10,253 nt of DNA. It comes from Cellvibrionaceae bacterium. GTDB lineage: Bacteria; Pseudomonadota; Gammaproteobacteria; Pseudomonadales; Cellvibrionaceae. Below are positions 1 to 5,726 of this stretch, one piece after another. Each line of letters opens with the position of its first letter. Position 1 is the first letter of the stretch. The position numbers and the translations under genes are program-made. The DNA lies in assembly GCA_027012915.1 (NCBI GenBank), contig JALUYN010000467.1, forward strand, positions 1 through 10,253. The letters are read 5' to 3'. Below the pieces are notes generated by a model. It did not search any database and was not told the DNA's origin. It saw only the letters and a list, made by a program, of their open reading frames with translations.

Positions 1-109
1 GCTCTTCCTCGCCCTGGTGCTTGAGGCCCGCTTCGGCCATTTGTTTCAGCAGACGCTCAACGGAGGCGCCTACGGATTTGGCCAGTTCGCTTACTGTTAC
101 TTCTGCCAT
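1..109 (-). CDS. infB: Translation initiation factor IF-2, N-terminal fragment (runs off left edge)
   Basis: Only the first 36 codons are in the window. They read MAEVTVSELAKSVGASVERL and continue LKQMAEAG, the conserved N-terminal IF2_N subdomain of proteobacterial IF-2. The full protein is a GTPase that brings fMet-tRNA to the 30S ribosomal subunit; its G domain lies outside the window. The ATG at 109-107 is preceded by a purine-rich GAGGACGAGGA ribosome binding site. The gap to the nusA stop is only 20 bases, so it is cotranscribed with nusA and rimP, the classic gammaproteobacterial order. Identity rests on the N-terminus plus synteny. Confidence 0.95.
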   Translation of the reverse strand, partial: MAEVTVSELAKSVGASVERLLKQMAEAGLKHQGEEE

Positions 110-129
110 GATCTTTCCTCGTCCTCGTA

Positions 130-1632
130 TTACTTCTCGTCGCCTTCCTGCGCCTCTGCGAACCATGGCTCGCGCGCCTTCATAATCAAAGCAGCTGCAC
201 GTTCTTCGTCCAGCCCCTCAACATCCAACAGATCATCCACTGCCTGCTCCGCCAGATCGTCCATGGTCACTACACCACGGCTCGCCAGCAAATAGGCCAG
301 ATGCTTGTCCATACCTTCCATATTCAAAAGATCTTCAGCGGGCTCTGTATCCAGCTTCTCCTCGGAGGCCAGAGCTTGCGTCAGCAGAGCATCCTTGGCC
401 CGGTTGCGCAGCTCTTCCGCAATGTCTGCGTCAAAACCATCGATCTCGGCCATCTCTTCCAGAGGCACATAAGCCACTTCTTCGAGATTGGTGAAACCTT
501 CCTCGGCCAATACCTGTGCGATGTCTTCGTCAACATCCAAAGCTTCCATAAACAGTTCAATGCAGCTGCCTGCTTCTTCTTCCTGCTTTGCCTGCCACTC
601 ATCAACGCTCATGACATTGATAGTCCAACTGGTAAGCTCACTGGCAAGACGCACATTCTGACCGCTGCGGCCAATTGCCTGGGCCAGGTTATCTTCATCC
701 ACCGCGACATCCATTGAACCAGCGTCTTCGTCTACGACGATCGATTCGATTTCGGCTGGAGACATGGCGTTAATTACGAATTGCGCTGGATTGTCGTCCC
801 ACAGAACAATATCAATGCGCTCACCGCCCAGCTCGTTGGATACCGCTTGCACGCGAGAACCACGCATGCCCACGCAGGCACCCACAGGGTCAATACGACC
901 ATCATTTGTAGTCACAGCAATTTTGGCACGAGAACCCGGATCGCGTGCAGCGCCCTTAAGCTCGATTACCTGCTCAGAAATTTCCGGGACTTCAATCTTG
1001 AACAGTTCGATCAACATCTCCGGGCAAGAGCGACTCAGGTACAACTGTGGGCCGCGCAGCTCAGTGCGCACATCCAACAGCAGCGCGCGAACGCGATCAC
1101 CCATGCGGAACACTTCACGCCCTACCAGCTGATCACGAGGCAAAAGACCCTCGGCGTTGTTACCGAGATCCACGATAATGCTGTCGCGAGTCACTTTCTT
1201 TACTGTGCCGCTGATCAACTCACCCATGCGATCACGATACTGCTCTACGATTTGAGCACGCTCGGCTTCGCGAACTTTCTGAACGATAACCTGTTTAGCG
1301 GTTTGCGCAGCGATGCGACCAAATTCTACGTTTTCGACCACTTCCTGGTAGACATCACCCGGCTTCAGGGTGGGGTCTTGTTCCGCTGCTTCCTCGGTGG
1401 TGAATTGCGTACCCAGCTCGGCGAGTGTTTCGTCGTCAACCACTTCCCAGCTACGAGTCGTTACATAGTCACCAGTACGACGATCGATAACCACATCGAT
1501 GGTTGACTCTTCGTCGTAACGCTTTTTCGTGGCGGTCGCCAATGCCAGCTCGATCGCTTCGAAAATAACGTCCTTTTCCACACCTTTTTCGTTAGAAACC
1601 GCGTCAGCGACCAACAGAATTTCTTTGCTCAT
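130..1632 (-). CDS. nusA: Transcription termination/antitermination factor NusA
   Basis: NusA binds RNA polymerase and nascent RNA, modulating pausing, termination and antitermination. The 500 residues carry the full set of domains in order: the N-terminal polymerase-binding domain (about 1-130), an S1 domain (about 137-201, [16 protein letters not shown]), KH1 with a GMRG loop near 255-258, KH2 with GRSG near 321-324, and two acidic C-terminal helix-hairpin repeats (about 360-425 and 433-495). The length is close to the 495 residues of E. coli NusA, and the two acidic repeats are typical of gammaproteobacteria. The ATG at 1632-1630 follows a GAGG about 7 bases upstream. It lies 37 bases after rimP and 20 before infB on the same strand, so one mRNA is expected. 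Nothing in it looks damaged. Confidence 0.98.
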   Translation of the reverse strand: MSKEILLVADAVSNEKGVEKDVIFEAIELALATATKKRYDEESTIDVVIDRRTGDYVTTRSWEVVDDETLAELGTQFTTEEAAEQDPTLKPGDVYQEVVENVEFGRIAAQTAKQVIVQKVREAERAQIVEQYRDRMGELISGTVKKVTRDSIIVDLGNNAEGLLPRDQLVGREVFRMGDRVRALLLDVRTELRGPQLYLSRSCPEMLIELFKIEVPEISEQVIELKGAARDPGSRAKIAVTTNDGRIDPVGACVGMRGSRVQAVSNELGGERIDIVLWDDNPAQFVINAMSPAEIESIVVDEDAGSMDVAVDEDNLAQAIGRSGQNVRLASELTSWTINVMSVDEWQAKQEEEAGSCIELFMEALDVDEDIAQVLAEEGFTNLEEVAYVPLEEMAEIDGFDADIAEELRNRAKDALLTQALASEEKLDTEPAEDLLNMEGMDKHLAYLLASRGVVTMDDLAEQAVDDLLDVEGLDEERAAALIMKAREPWFAEAQEGDEK

Positions 1633-1669
1633 GCGTATGCCTCACTCAACCGCATTGGTTAACCACGTT

Positions 1670-2125
1670 TTAGAAACGGGGCACAATATTAGCTTTCTCA
1701 ATCAACTCGATGGGCAGCAGATACTCCGTATCGTCGACCACCACCAAAACGTCATCGTCTTCGACACCCTGCAGGATGCCGGAGAACTTGCGCCGCCCCT
1801 CAAAGGCCGAACGCAGTTTAATATTGACCTGCTCGCCCGTATAACGGGAAAACTGCTCCAAGGTATACAGCGGACGATCCATACCTGGAGACGACACTTC
1901 CAGGGTGTACTCACCGGCAATCGGGTCTTCGACATCGAGCACAGCCCCCACCTGGCGGCTAACTTTCTCACACTCTTCCAAGCCCACACCGCCTTCTTTA
2001 TCGATGTACAGGCGCAGAGTACTGTGACGCCCCTGAGTAAAGTACTCGAGCCCCCAAAGCTCACAACCCAGCGATGCCACCACTGGAGTCAACATGTCAG
2101 TCAATTGGTCGTGCTTGGACGCCAC
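1670..2125 (-). CDS. rimP: Ribosome maturation factor RimP
   Basis: RimP assists maturation of the 30S ribosomal subunit. I chose the GTG at 2125-2123, giving 151 residues that start [12 protein letters not shown] (V read as Met). This is close to the 150 residues of the E. coli protein, and the GTG follows AGAGGTGG at a suitable distance. A longer frame up to 2236 exists, but its extra 37 codons overlap the terminator-like leader and look non-coding. Family hallmarks are [14 protein letters not shown] (the conserved SSPG.DRPL motif), the preceding [15 protein letters not shown], and a C-terminal SH3-like region ending EKANIVPRF. It is first in the rimP-nusA-infB mRNA, and 37 bases separate it from nusA. 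Confidence 0.97.
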   Translation of the reverse strand: MASKHDQLTDMLTPVVASLGCELWGLEYFTQGRHSTLRLYIDKEGGVGLEECEKVSRQVGAVLDVEDPIAGEYTLEVSSPGMDRPLYTLEQFSRYTGEQVNIKLRSAFEGRRKFSGILQGVEDDDVLVVVDDTEYLLPIELIEKANIVPRF

Positions 2126-2422
2126 TGTTACCACCTCTTTTTCTGCGCGCTCGGCACAAACAAAAAATGGGCTCAAGGCCCATCTACGTGTACAGCGCAT
2201 TCTCGCCGCAAATATACAGATACAAAAAAACCCCAAGATGGGGCGTTTATATGATCAGTGCAAATATCGCCTGATCGTGCCTTTGCGCCGTGCGCATCCA
2301 GCCTGTCTCTTTATCTGCTATTGTGGCTTATGGTTAAGCTAAACCAACTGTTCAACTCTTCCAGATCCATAATACCGTCGCGCTACTATCCACATAAACG
2401 GAGGGAGCCCACGACTTCAAGG
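2126..2422 (-). promoter_or_regulatory. rimP operon 5' leader, candidate attenuator (rimP-leader type)
   Basis: About 300 bases separate the predicted transcription start (near 2422) from the rimP GTG, and I see no gene in them on either strand. On the minus strand the leader contains a 6-bp hairpin (GATCAG/CTGATC arms at 2253-2258 and 2271-2276), then the terminator-like hairpin at 2224-2244. A structured leader with an intrinsic terminator upstream of rimP-nusA-infB is a described gammaproteobacterial RNA motif (rimP leader). Assigning this stretch to that motif is inference from position and layout, not from an alignment. Confidence 0.5.
2224..2244 (-). terminator. Intrinsic terminator-like hairpin in the rimP leader
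   Basis: Read on the minus strand: CCCCA, a TCT loop, TGGGG, then seven T residues. A flanking G.U could extend the stem to 6 bp. It lies inside the transcript between the promoter at 2429-2457 and rimP, so it would have to be conditional or leaky. NusA itself affects termination, so autoregulation is a reasonable guess. Confidence 0.6.
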
Positions 2423-2428
2423 GCGCGA

Positions 2429-2457
2429 ATTATAGCAACACAGCTACAACAAAGCAA
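2429..2457 (-). promoter_or_regulatory. Sigma70 promoter for rimP-nusA-infB
   Basis: On the minus strand there is TTGCTT (2457-2452), a 17-base spacer, and a perfect TATAAT (2434-2429). The -10 is preceded by TGC, giving an extended -10 (TGnTATAAT). It sits downstream of the tRNA terminator, so it would let the rimP operon be transcribed independently of the tRNA. Confidence 0.7.
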
Positions 2458-2534
2458 TGCCGCAGCATTTTCACAATTCCAACCAAACCGGGGCCTTCTA
2501 CCGATACCTGGCACCGCCGCGAAATCTCAGGCAT

Positions 2535-2570
2535 AAAAAAACCGTCCTGGGCATCCCTTAGACGGTTTTT
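2535..2570 (-). terminator. Intrinsic terminator after the initiator tRNA
   Basis: Arms at 2537-2546 and 2561-2570 are perfect 10-bp complements (AAAAACCGTC/GACGGTTTTT) around a 14-base loop. On the minus strand the stem ends in a run of seven T residues. It starts 4 bases past the tRNA CCA end. The A tract on the other arm means it could also work on the plus strand. Confidence 0.85.
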
Positions 2571-2574
2571 AAAT

Positions 2575-2651
<77 letters not shown>

Positions 2652-2700
2652 TCCATATCTCAGTCAGTGCCAACCTCGGCTCCCCTAACTGAGGCTGCGC

Positions 2701-2729
2701 ATTATAGGGACGGCCCCAGACCAGGTCAA
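2701..2729 (-). promoter_or_regulatory. Strong sigma70 promoter of the initiator tRNA, GC-rich discriminator
   Basis: On the minus strand there is TTGACC (2729-2724), a 17-base spacer and a perfect TATAAT (2706-2701), followed directly by GCGCAGCC. A GCGC discriminator is typical of stable-RNA promoters under stringent (ppGpp) control. The start would fall near 2694, leaving about 42 bases of leader before the tRNA. Confidence 0.85.
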
Positions 2730-2890
2730 GTTAAGTTTTTCATTTTGTTTACAATTTTCCCGATGACACAGGAGCGACCTATACTTTCATAAAAAATTCA
2801 TACCTATTGATCAATATCAGCACAAACCGCAGGCACTTCAGTCAAACTAACCATGCATTTTGAATCAGCCACAAAACAAGGAAGCACAAC

Positions 2891-3408
2891 ATGAGCGACA
2901 CAGAGAAAGCACCAGAGAAGACAGCCACCGACAAGAAATCAACCGCTAAGAAAGCGGCACCGAAAAAGGCAGCAACCAAAAAAGCACCTGCCAAGAAGAA
3001 ACCAGCCCGCAAAGCCCCAGCGAAGAAAGTGACGCCGCGCTCTGTCACCAAGACTCAATCGCTCAAAACCAAGAGCCAGGAATCCTATCGTGAAGCCCGA
3101 GAAAAGCTCGAGAAATTTTAAGCGACACCACCAAGAAAGTTCGCGACTACGAGAAAGACCTTCGCCAACGCAGCGAGGAATTGCTCAACACCAAGCGAGC
3201 CGAGAAAGCACTGAAGGATCTGAAAAAGGACTACGAGGACGCTCGCAAACGCTATCAAAAAACTGTCAAGGACTTCAGATCCATCGCCAAAGCACAGGAA
3301 AATCTCATCAAGCTGGCCTACGAGGAAGAGAAGAAGGTCGCCCAAAAGCTGATGGACGAACAGAAAAAAATCCTCAAAGATTTAAAGAAAACGGCAACCA
3401 AAAAATAA
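2891..3408 (+). pseudogene. Histone H1-like Lys/Ala-rich protein with coiled-coil tail, frameshifted
   Basis: Two adjoining frames make one protein. The first (2891-3121, 76 residues) starts MSDTEKAPEKTATDKK and is a disordered Lys/Ala/Pro-rich tail (KKAAPKKAATKKAPAKKK), like bacterial H1-type DNA-binding tails. The second frame is open from 3118 to 3408 and encodes a charged helical, coiled-coil-like region (KALKDLKKDYEDARKRY) ending KKTATKK. The junction is GAGAAATTTTAAGC: adding one T to the four-T run gives EKFLSDTTKKV and joins the parts into about 172 residues. The ATG follows AAGGA. A weak promoter candidate has TATACT at 2780-2785 with a poor -35. Nucleoid binding is inference from composition. 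It is probably a real frameshift or a homopolymer error; the site is not a recognised programmed-slippage heptamer. Confidence 0.7.
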
Positions 3409-3440
3409 TCGCAACCATCGTAGAGCTGGTGCTTCTCACC

Positions 3441-3467
3441 TGGAGTAGTTCAGACCAAATCTGACAG
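3441..3467 (+). repeat. Left terminal inverted repeat of the IS481 element
   Basis: It begins TGGAGTAGTTCAGACC and ends ATCTGACAG. It pairs with 4622-4648, with mismatches at positions 3, 8 and 16-18. Confidence 0.8.
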
Positions 3468-3483
3468 GTTCCCTTGAAAAAGA

Positions 3484-3549
3484 GAGGGTTACCGATTTTG
3501 ATTGAAGGTGACTAAACCGTAAATCAATCAAAATACCGAGGTAACCCTC
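3484..3549 (+). promoter_or_regulatory. Long hairpin sequestering the transposase ribosome binding site
   Basis: The outer stem is a perfect 10 bp (GAGGGTTACC at 3484-3493 with GGTAACCCTC at 3540-3549). The inner stem is a perfect 11 bp (ATTTTGATTGA at 3495-3505 with TCAATCAAAAT at 3524-3534), with a small asymmetric internal loop and an 18-base apical loop. The Shine-Dalgarno GAGG (3538-3541) lies in the internal loop and the start of the right outer arm, and the ATG begins at 3550, directly after the stem. RNA read through from outside would fold and mask the start. A weak internal promoter (TTGATT at 3498, TAAATC at 3520) would give a transcript lacking the left arms; that part is speculative. 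Confidence 0.7.
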
Positions 3550-4584
3550 ATGCTTCATACTAACGACAAGATTGTTAAACACAAGGTGGGCCTACTCAAT
3601 CTGGCCGACGAGCTGGGCAATATTTCCAAAGCCTGCAAGATGATGGGCGTGTCACGAGATACGTTTTATCGCTACAAAGAAGCTGTTCGTGATGGCGGAG
3701 TGGAAGCGCTGCTTGATCAGAATCGAAGAGTTCCAAATACCAAGAATCGCGTTGATCCAGCTGTAGAAGTTGCAGTCACTCAATACGCCATTGACCAGCC
3801 TGCCCATGGCCAAGTCAGGGTATCCAATGAGCTTCGCAAGAAAGGTGTTTTTGTATCACCGAGCGGAGTACGCAGCATCTGGATCAGGCATGATCTGGCC
3901 AACTTCAAACAACGTCTGAAGGCTTTGGAAGCCAAGGTTGCTGAAGAAGGTCTGATCCTCACTGAATCACAAGTTCAAGCACTGGAGCGGAAGAAGCTCG
4001 ACGATGAAGCCTGTGGTGAAATTGATACAGCCCACCCAGGTTACCTTGGGTCGCAAGATACGTTCTACGTCGGCACTTTCAAAGGCGTTGGCCGAGTGTA
4101 TCAGCAGACCTATGTGGATACTTATGCCAAGGTGGCCCACTGCAAGCTTTACACGACCAAGACGCCTATTACGGCGGCAGATCTACTCAATGATCGCGTA
4201 TTGCCATTCTACTCTTCCGAGGCGCTTCCTGTGCTGCGTATCCTGACTGATCGAGGAACGGAATACTGCGGCAAGGCTGATAGCCATGATTACCAGCTCT
4301 ATCTGGCGATCAATGATATCGAGCACACGCGCACCAAGGCTCGGCATCCACAGACAAATGGAATCTGTGAACGGTTCCATAAGACCATCTTGCAGGAATT
4401 TTATCAGCCCGCTTTGCGGCGGAAGATTTTTGGCTCAATCGAAGAACTGCAAACGGATCTGGACATCTGGCTGGATTATTACAACAATGAACGCACACAT
4501 CAGGGCAAGAAGTGCTGTGGTAGAACGCCAATGGAAACCTTGCTCGATGGCAAAAAGATCTGGAAGGAAAAGTTTGTAAACTGA
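3550..4584 (+). CDS. IS481-family DDE transposase
   Basis: This 344-residue transposase catalyses cutting and joining of the IS ends. An N-terminal helix-turn-helix (about 23-43, ISKACKMMGVSRDTFYRYKE) recognises DNA, and a second helical region follows (about 68-120, with GVRSIWIRHDL). The rve/integrase-like core then has D170 in SQDTFYVGTFKG, D234 in LTDRGTEYCG and E274 in HPQTNGICERFH, the three metal-binding acids. The C-terminus has the YYNNERTHQGKKCCGRTPMETL block usual in this family. The frame is intact and all catalytic residues are present, so it may be active. The ATG has GAGG 8 bases upstream, inside a hairpin. Confidence 0.95.
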   Translation: MLHTNDKIVKHKVGLLNLADELGNISKACKMMGVSRDTFYRYKEAVRDGGVEALLDQNRRVPNTKNRVDPAVEVAVTQYAIDQPAHGQVRVSNELRKKGVFVSPSGVRSIWIRHDLANFKQRLKALEAKVAEEGLILTESQVQALERKKLDDEACGEIDTAHPGYLGSQDTFYVGTFKGVGRVYQQTYVDTYAKVAHCKLYTTKTPITAADLLNDRVLPFYSSEALPVLRILTDRGTEYCGKADSHDYQLYLAINDIEHTRTKARHPQTNGICERFHKTILQEFYQPALRRKIFGSIEELQTDLDIWLDYYNNERTHQGKKCCGRTPMETLLDGKKIWKEKFVN

Positions 4585-4621
4585 ACCTGACCTGACAGAC
4601 ACCTTCATAAAAAATCGGTAA

Positions 4622-4648
4622 CTGTCAGATCAAGTCTGAATTACTACA
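4622..4648 (-). repeat. Right terminal inverted repeat of the IS481 element
   Basis: Read on the minus strand it begins TGTAGTAATTCAGACT and ends ATCTGACAG, mirroring 3441-3467. Its TAG at 4646-4644 serves as stop codon for the adjoining small minus-strand gene. Confidence 0.8.
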
Positions 4649-4799
4649 CATGATTCTCGGCCTCAGCTTTTGAAACATATGGCCCAAAACTAATTCCCTC
4701 ACGCGTTAGAAAATACCAACCATTACCGCCTATAAAATATATTCGGCTTGCTCGAAAATGACATTCAGCTGACTTTTCTTCCACTCTACTTTGAATCAT
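4644..4799 (-). CDS. Small DUF6316-like protein, 3' end replaced by the IS
   Basis: This 51-residue frame starts at ATG 4799-4797, seven bases after AGGGG. The core reads HFRASRIYFIGGNGWYFLTR followed by EGISFGPYVSKAEAENH. The pattern R....F...G.WYF.TREG...GP..S..EAE matches small gammaproteobacterial proteins annotated DUF6316, function unknown. The last native codon I can read is CAT (H); the next codon GTG straddles the IS boundary and the TAG stop lies in the IS end. Joining the flanks without the IS would read CAT GGG TGA, so perhaps only one to a few residues changed. It may still be functional. Family assignment is from memory of the motif. Confidence 0.6.
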   Translation of the reverse strand: MIQSRVEEKSAECHFRASRIYFIGGNGWYFLTREGISFGPYVSKAEAENHV

Positions 4800-4938
4800 A
4801 ACCTTGCCCCTATTAGCAAGCAGTTAAGTCTTGGCACCCATAGACTAGAAATTCAATTTCACTCTCCAAAATCATCACCGAATGATGAAACACGGATTAA
4901 GCGTTTCTAAACAATGGGGCTAATTTGACTAAAAATGA

Positions 4939-5288
4939 TCAGGCTATGATCGGGGGGCGATGCAAGGGGCTTAACGAGCGGGACTGATAGATTACGTTAT
5001 GACTAGACAATAAAGTAGATTTGCTACCTACAGTATTGGCAGGTATTGGCGAGAAAAATGACTATGGCCAGAACTATGACAACAGTGTTCACATTCTTGT
5101 ATGGCTAGCCCTATGGTGATGGACTCCAAGTCCTCCTCACCTGAAACACCTTCAATTATCGAATTTTGAAGTTGGCTATGCGTGGTTTCTGAATATAACG
5201 CACAGGGGTCTGCCACACTCGCCATAACTAACTGGCATGAGAAAAATGCAAGTATGAAAATTACAATGACCCTGCGATGAAGGCACAT
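4939..5288 (-). pseudogene. CzcI-like Cys/His-rich secreted protein of a metal-resistance cluster, frameshifted
   Basis: From ATG 5288 the protein begins MCLHRRVIVIFILAFFSCQ and LVMASVADPC, a signal peptide, then a His/Cys-rich segment QECEHCCHSSGHSHF that could bind metal. The frame hits TAG at 5030-5028. The frame one base back stays open past that point and reads PIPANTVGSKSTLLSSHNV, then IYQSRSLSPLHRPPIIA, stopping at 4939. Restoring one T to the run in CATTTTTCTC joins both into about 116 residues. As I recall, an RPPI-type ending occurs in small periplasmic proteins encoded next to metal efflux systems (CzcI/CopL-like). A GTG at 5315 is another possible start; neither start has a clear Shine-Dalgarno. 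Function is inferred, and no RND pump genes are next to it here. Confidence 0.6.
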
Positions 5289-5659
5289 AAATAATTTGAA
5301 CCCAAATACCAACACTAGGATAGTAGCATATCCGATAACAATACCGCCTTAAAGTTCAAAATAAGACCCATATTCTTGAACGTATCTACGATTCGGCTGA
5401 TGCTAAAGAAGCAGCATAAGCGCTTATTACCGGACTGTAGTTATTCATTAACCAGGTTCCTAGAACACTACGTTAACCTACCTCTCGTAATTGGATTAGG
5501 CTCTAAAGAACCGCAGGAAGAATCGGGCACTAACAGCCATTCGCGCTGCCGGACAGCAAGACCCATTTGTCCAAATACCGGCGAATAATACCTTAGCCAA
5601 TCATTAGTAGCATGCCTACACCAGGCCACTGATACTTTGAATATCACCTGCAACTCAGC
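5289..5659. other. Gene-poor stretch between the CzcI-like gene and the MerR-type promoter
   Basis: About 370 bases. Open frames of 60-70 codons exist on both strands (5376-5588 plus, 5468-5653 minus), but they lack convincing starts and resemble no family I know. The one neat element is the 12-base palindrome ATAAGCGCTTAT at 5416-5427, which could be an operator or chance. The stretch may include decayed coding sequence. Confidence 0.5.
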
Positions 5660-5690
5660 TTGACTCTATAGCCACTATAGACATTACAAT
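5660..5690 (+). promoter_or_regulatory. MerR-type promoter/operator for the cytochrome c-FTR1 gene
   Basis: TTGACT (5660-5665) and TACAAT (5685-5690) are 19 bases apart, the overlong spacing that MerR-family activators correct by twisting DNA. The spacer region carries the dyad TCTATAG-CCA-CTATAGA. Its core matches the second site at 8136-8166 and resembles the lead-responsive PpbrA operator (as I recall, ACTCTATAGTAACTAGAG). The predicted start is near 5697, 30 bases before the FTR1-fusion ATG. Confidence 0.8.
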
Positions 5691-5726
5691 TGCGAATAAT
5701 TATCAGTTAACCCAAGGAAAACCCAT

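Larger units (their letters stand above)
3441..4648 (+). mobile_element. IS481-family insertion sequence, 1208 bp, structurally complete
   Basis: Boundaries come from imperfect terminal inverted repeats starting TGGAGTAGTTCAGAC on the left and TGTAGTAATTCAGAC on the right (complement), matching at about 22 of 27 positions. Inside are one transposase gene, a hairpin over its start, and a subterminal inverted pair GTTACCGATTTT (3488-3499 and 4611-4622). No target-site duplication is visible: the six bases outside are CTCACC on the left and CATGAT on the right. This could mean the flanks were brought together by recombination between copies. It separates the H1-like gene from the small DUF6316-like gene. 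Confidence 0.88.

Noticed and set aside
781..2254. Long plus-strand open frames (781-1506, 1529-2254) opposite nusA and rimP
   Set aside because: They are antisense to well-conserved genes, lack ribosome binding sites, and their translations resemble no family.
3113..3121. Programmed -1 frameshift at AAATTTTAA
   Set aside because: The zero-frame codons AAA TTT do not form an X XXY YYZ heptamer, and I see no obvious stimulating structure; loss of one T explains it more simply.
3433..4658. TTCTC on both sides of the IS as a target duplication
   Set aside because: It lies 3 bases outside the left end and 5 outside the right end, so it does not adjoin the inverted repeats; it is likely chance.
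5376..5653. Open frames of 70 codons (plus) and 61 codons (minus) upstream of the FTR1 gene
   Set aside because: They overlap each other, have poor starts, and show no domain, signal peptide or motif.
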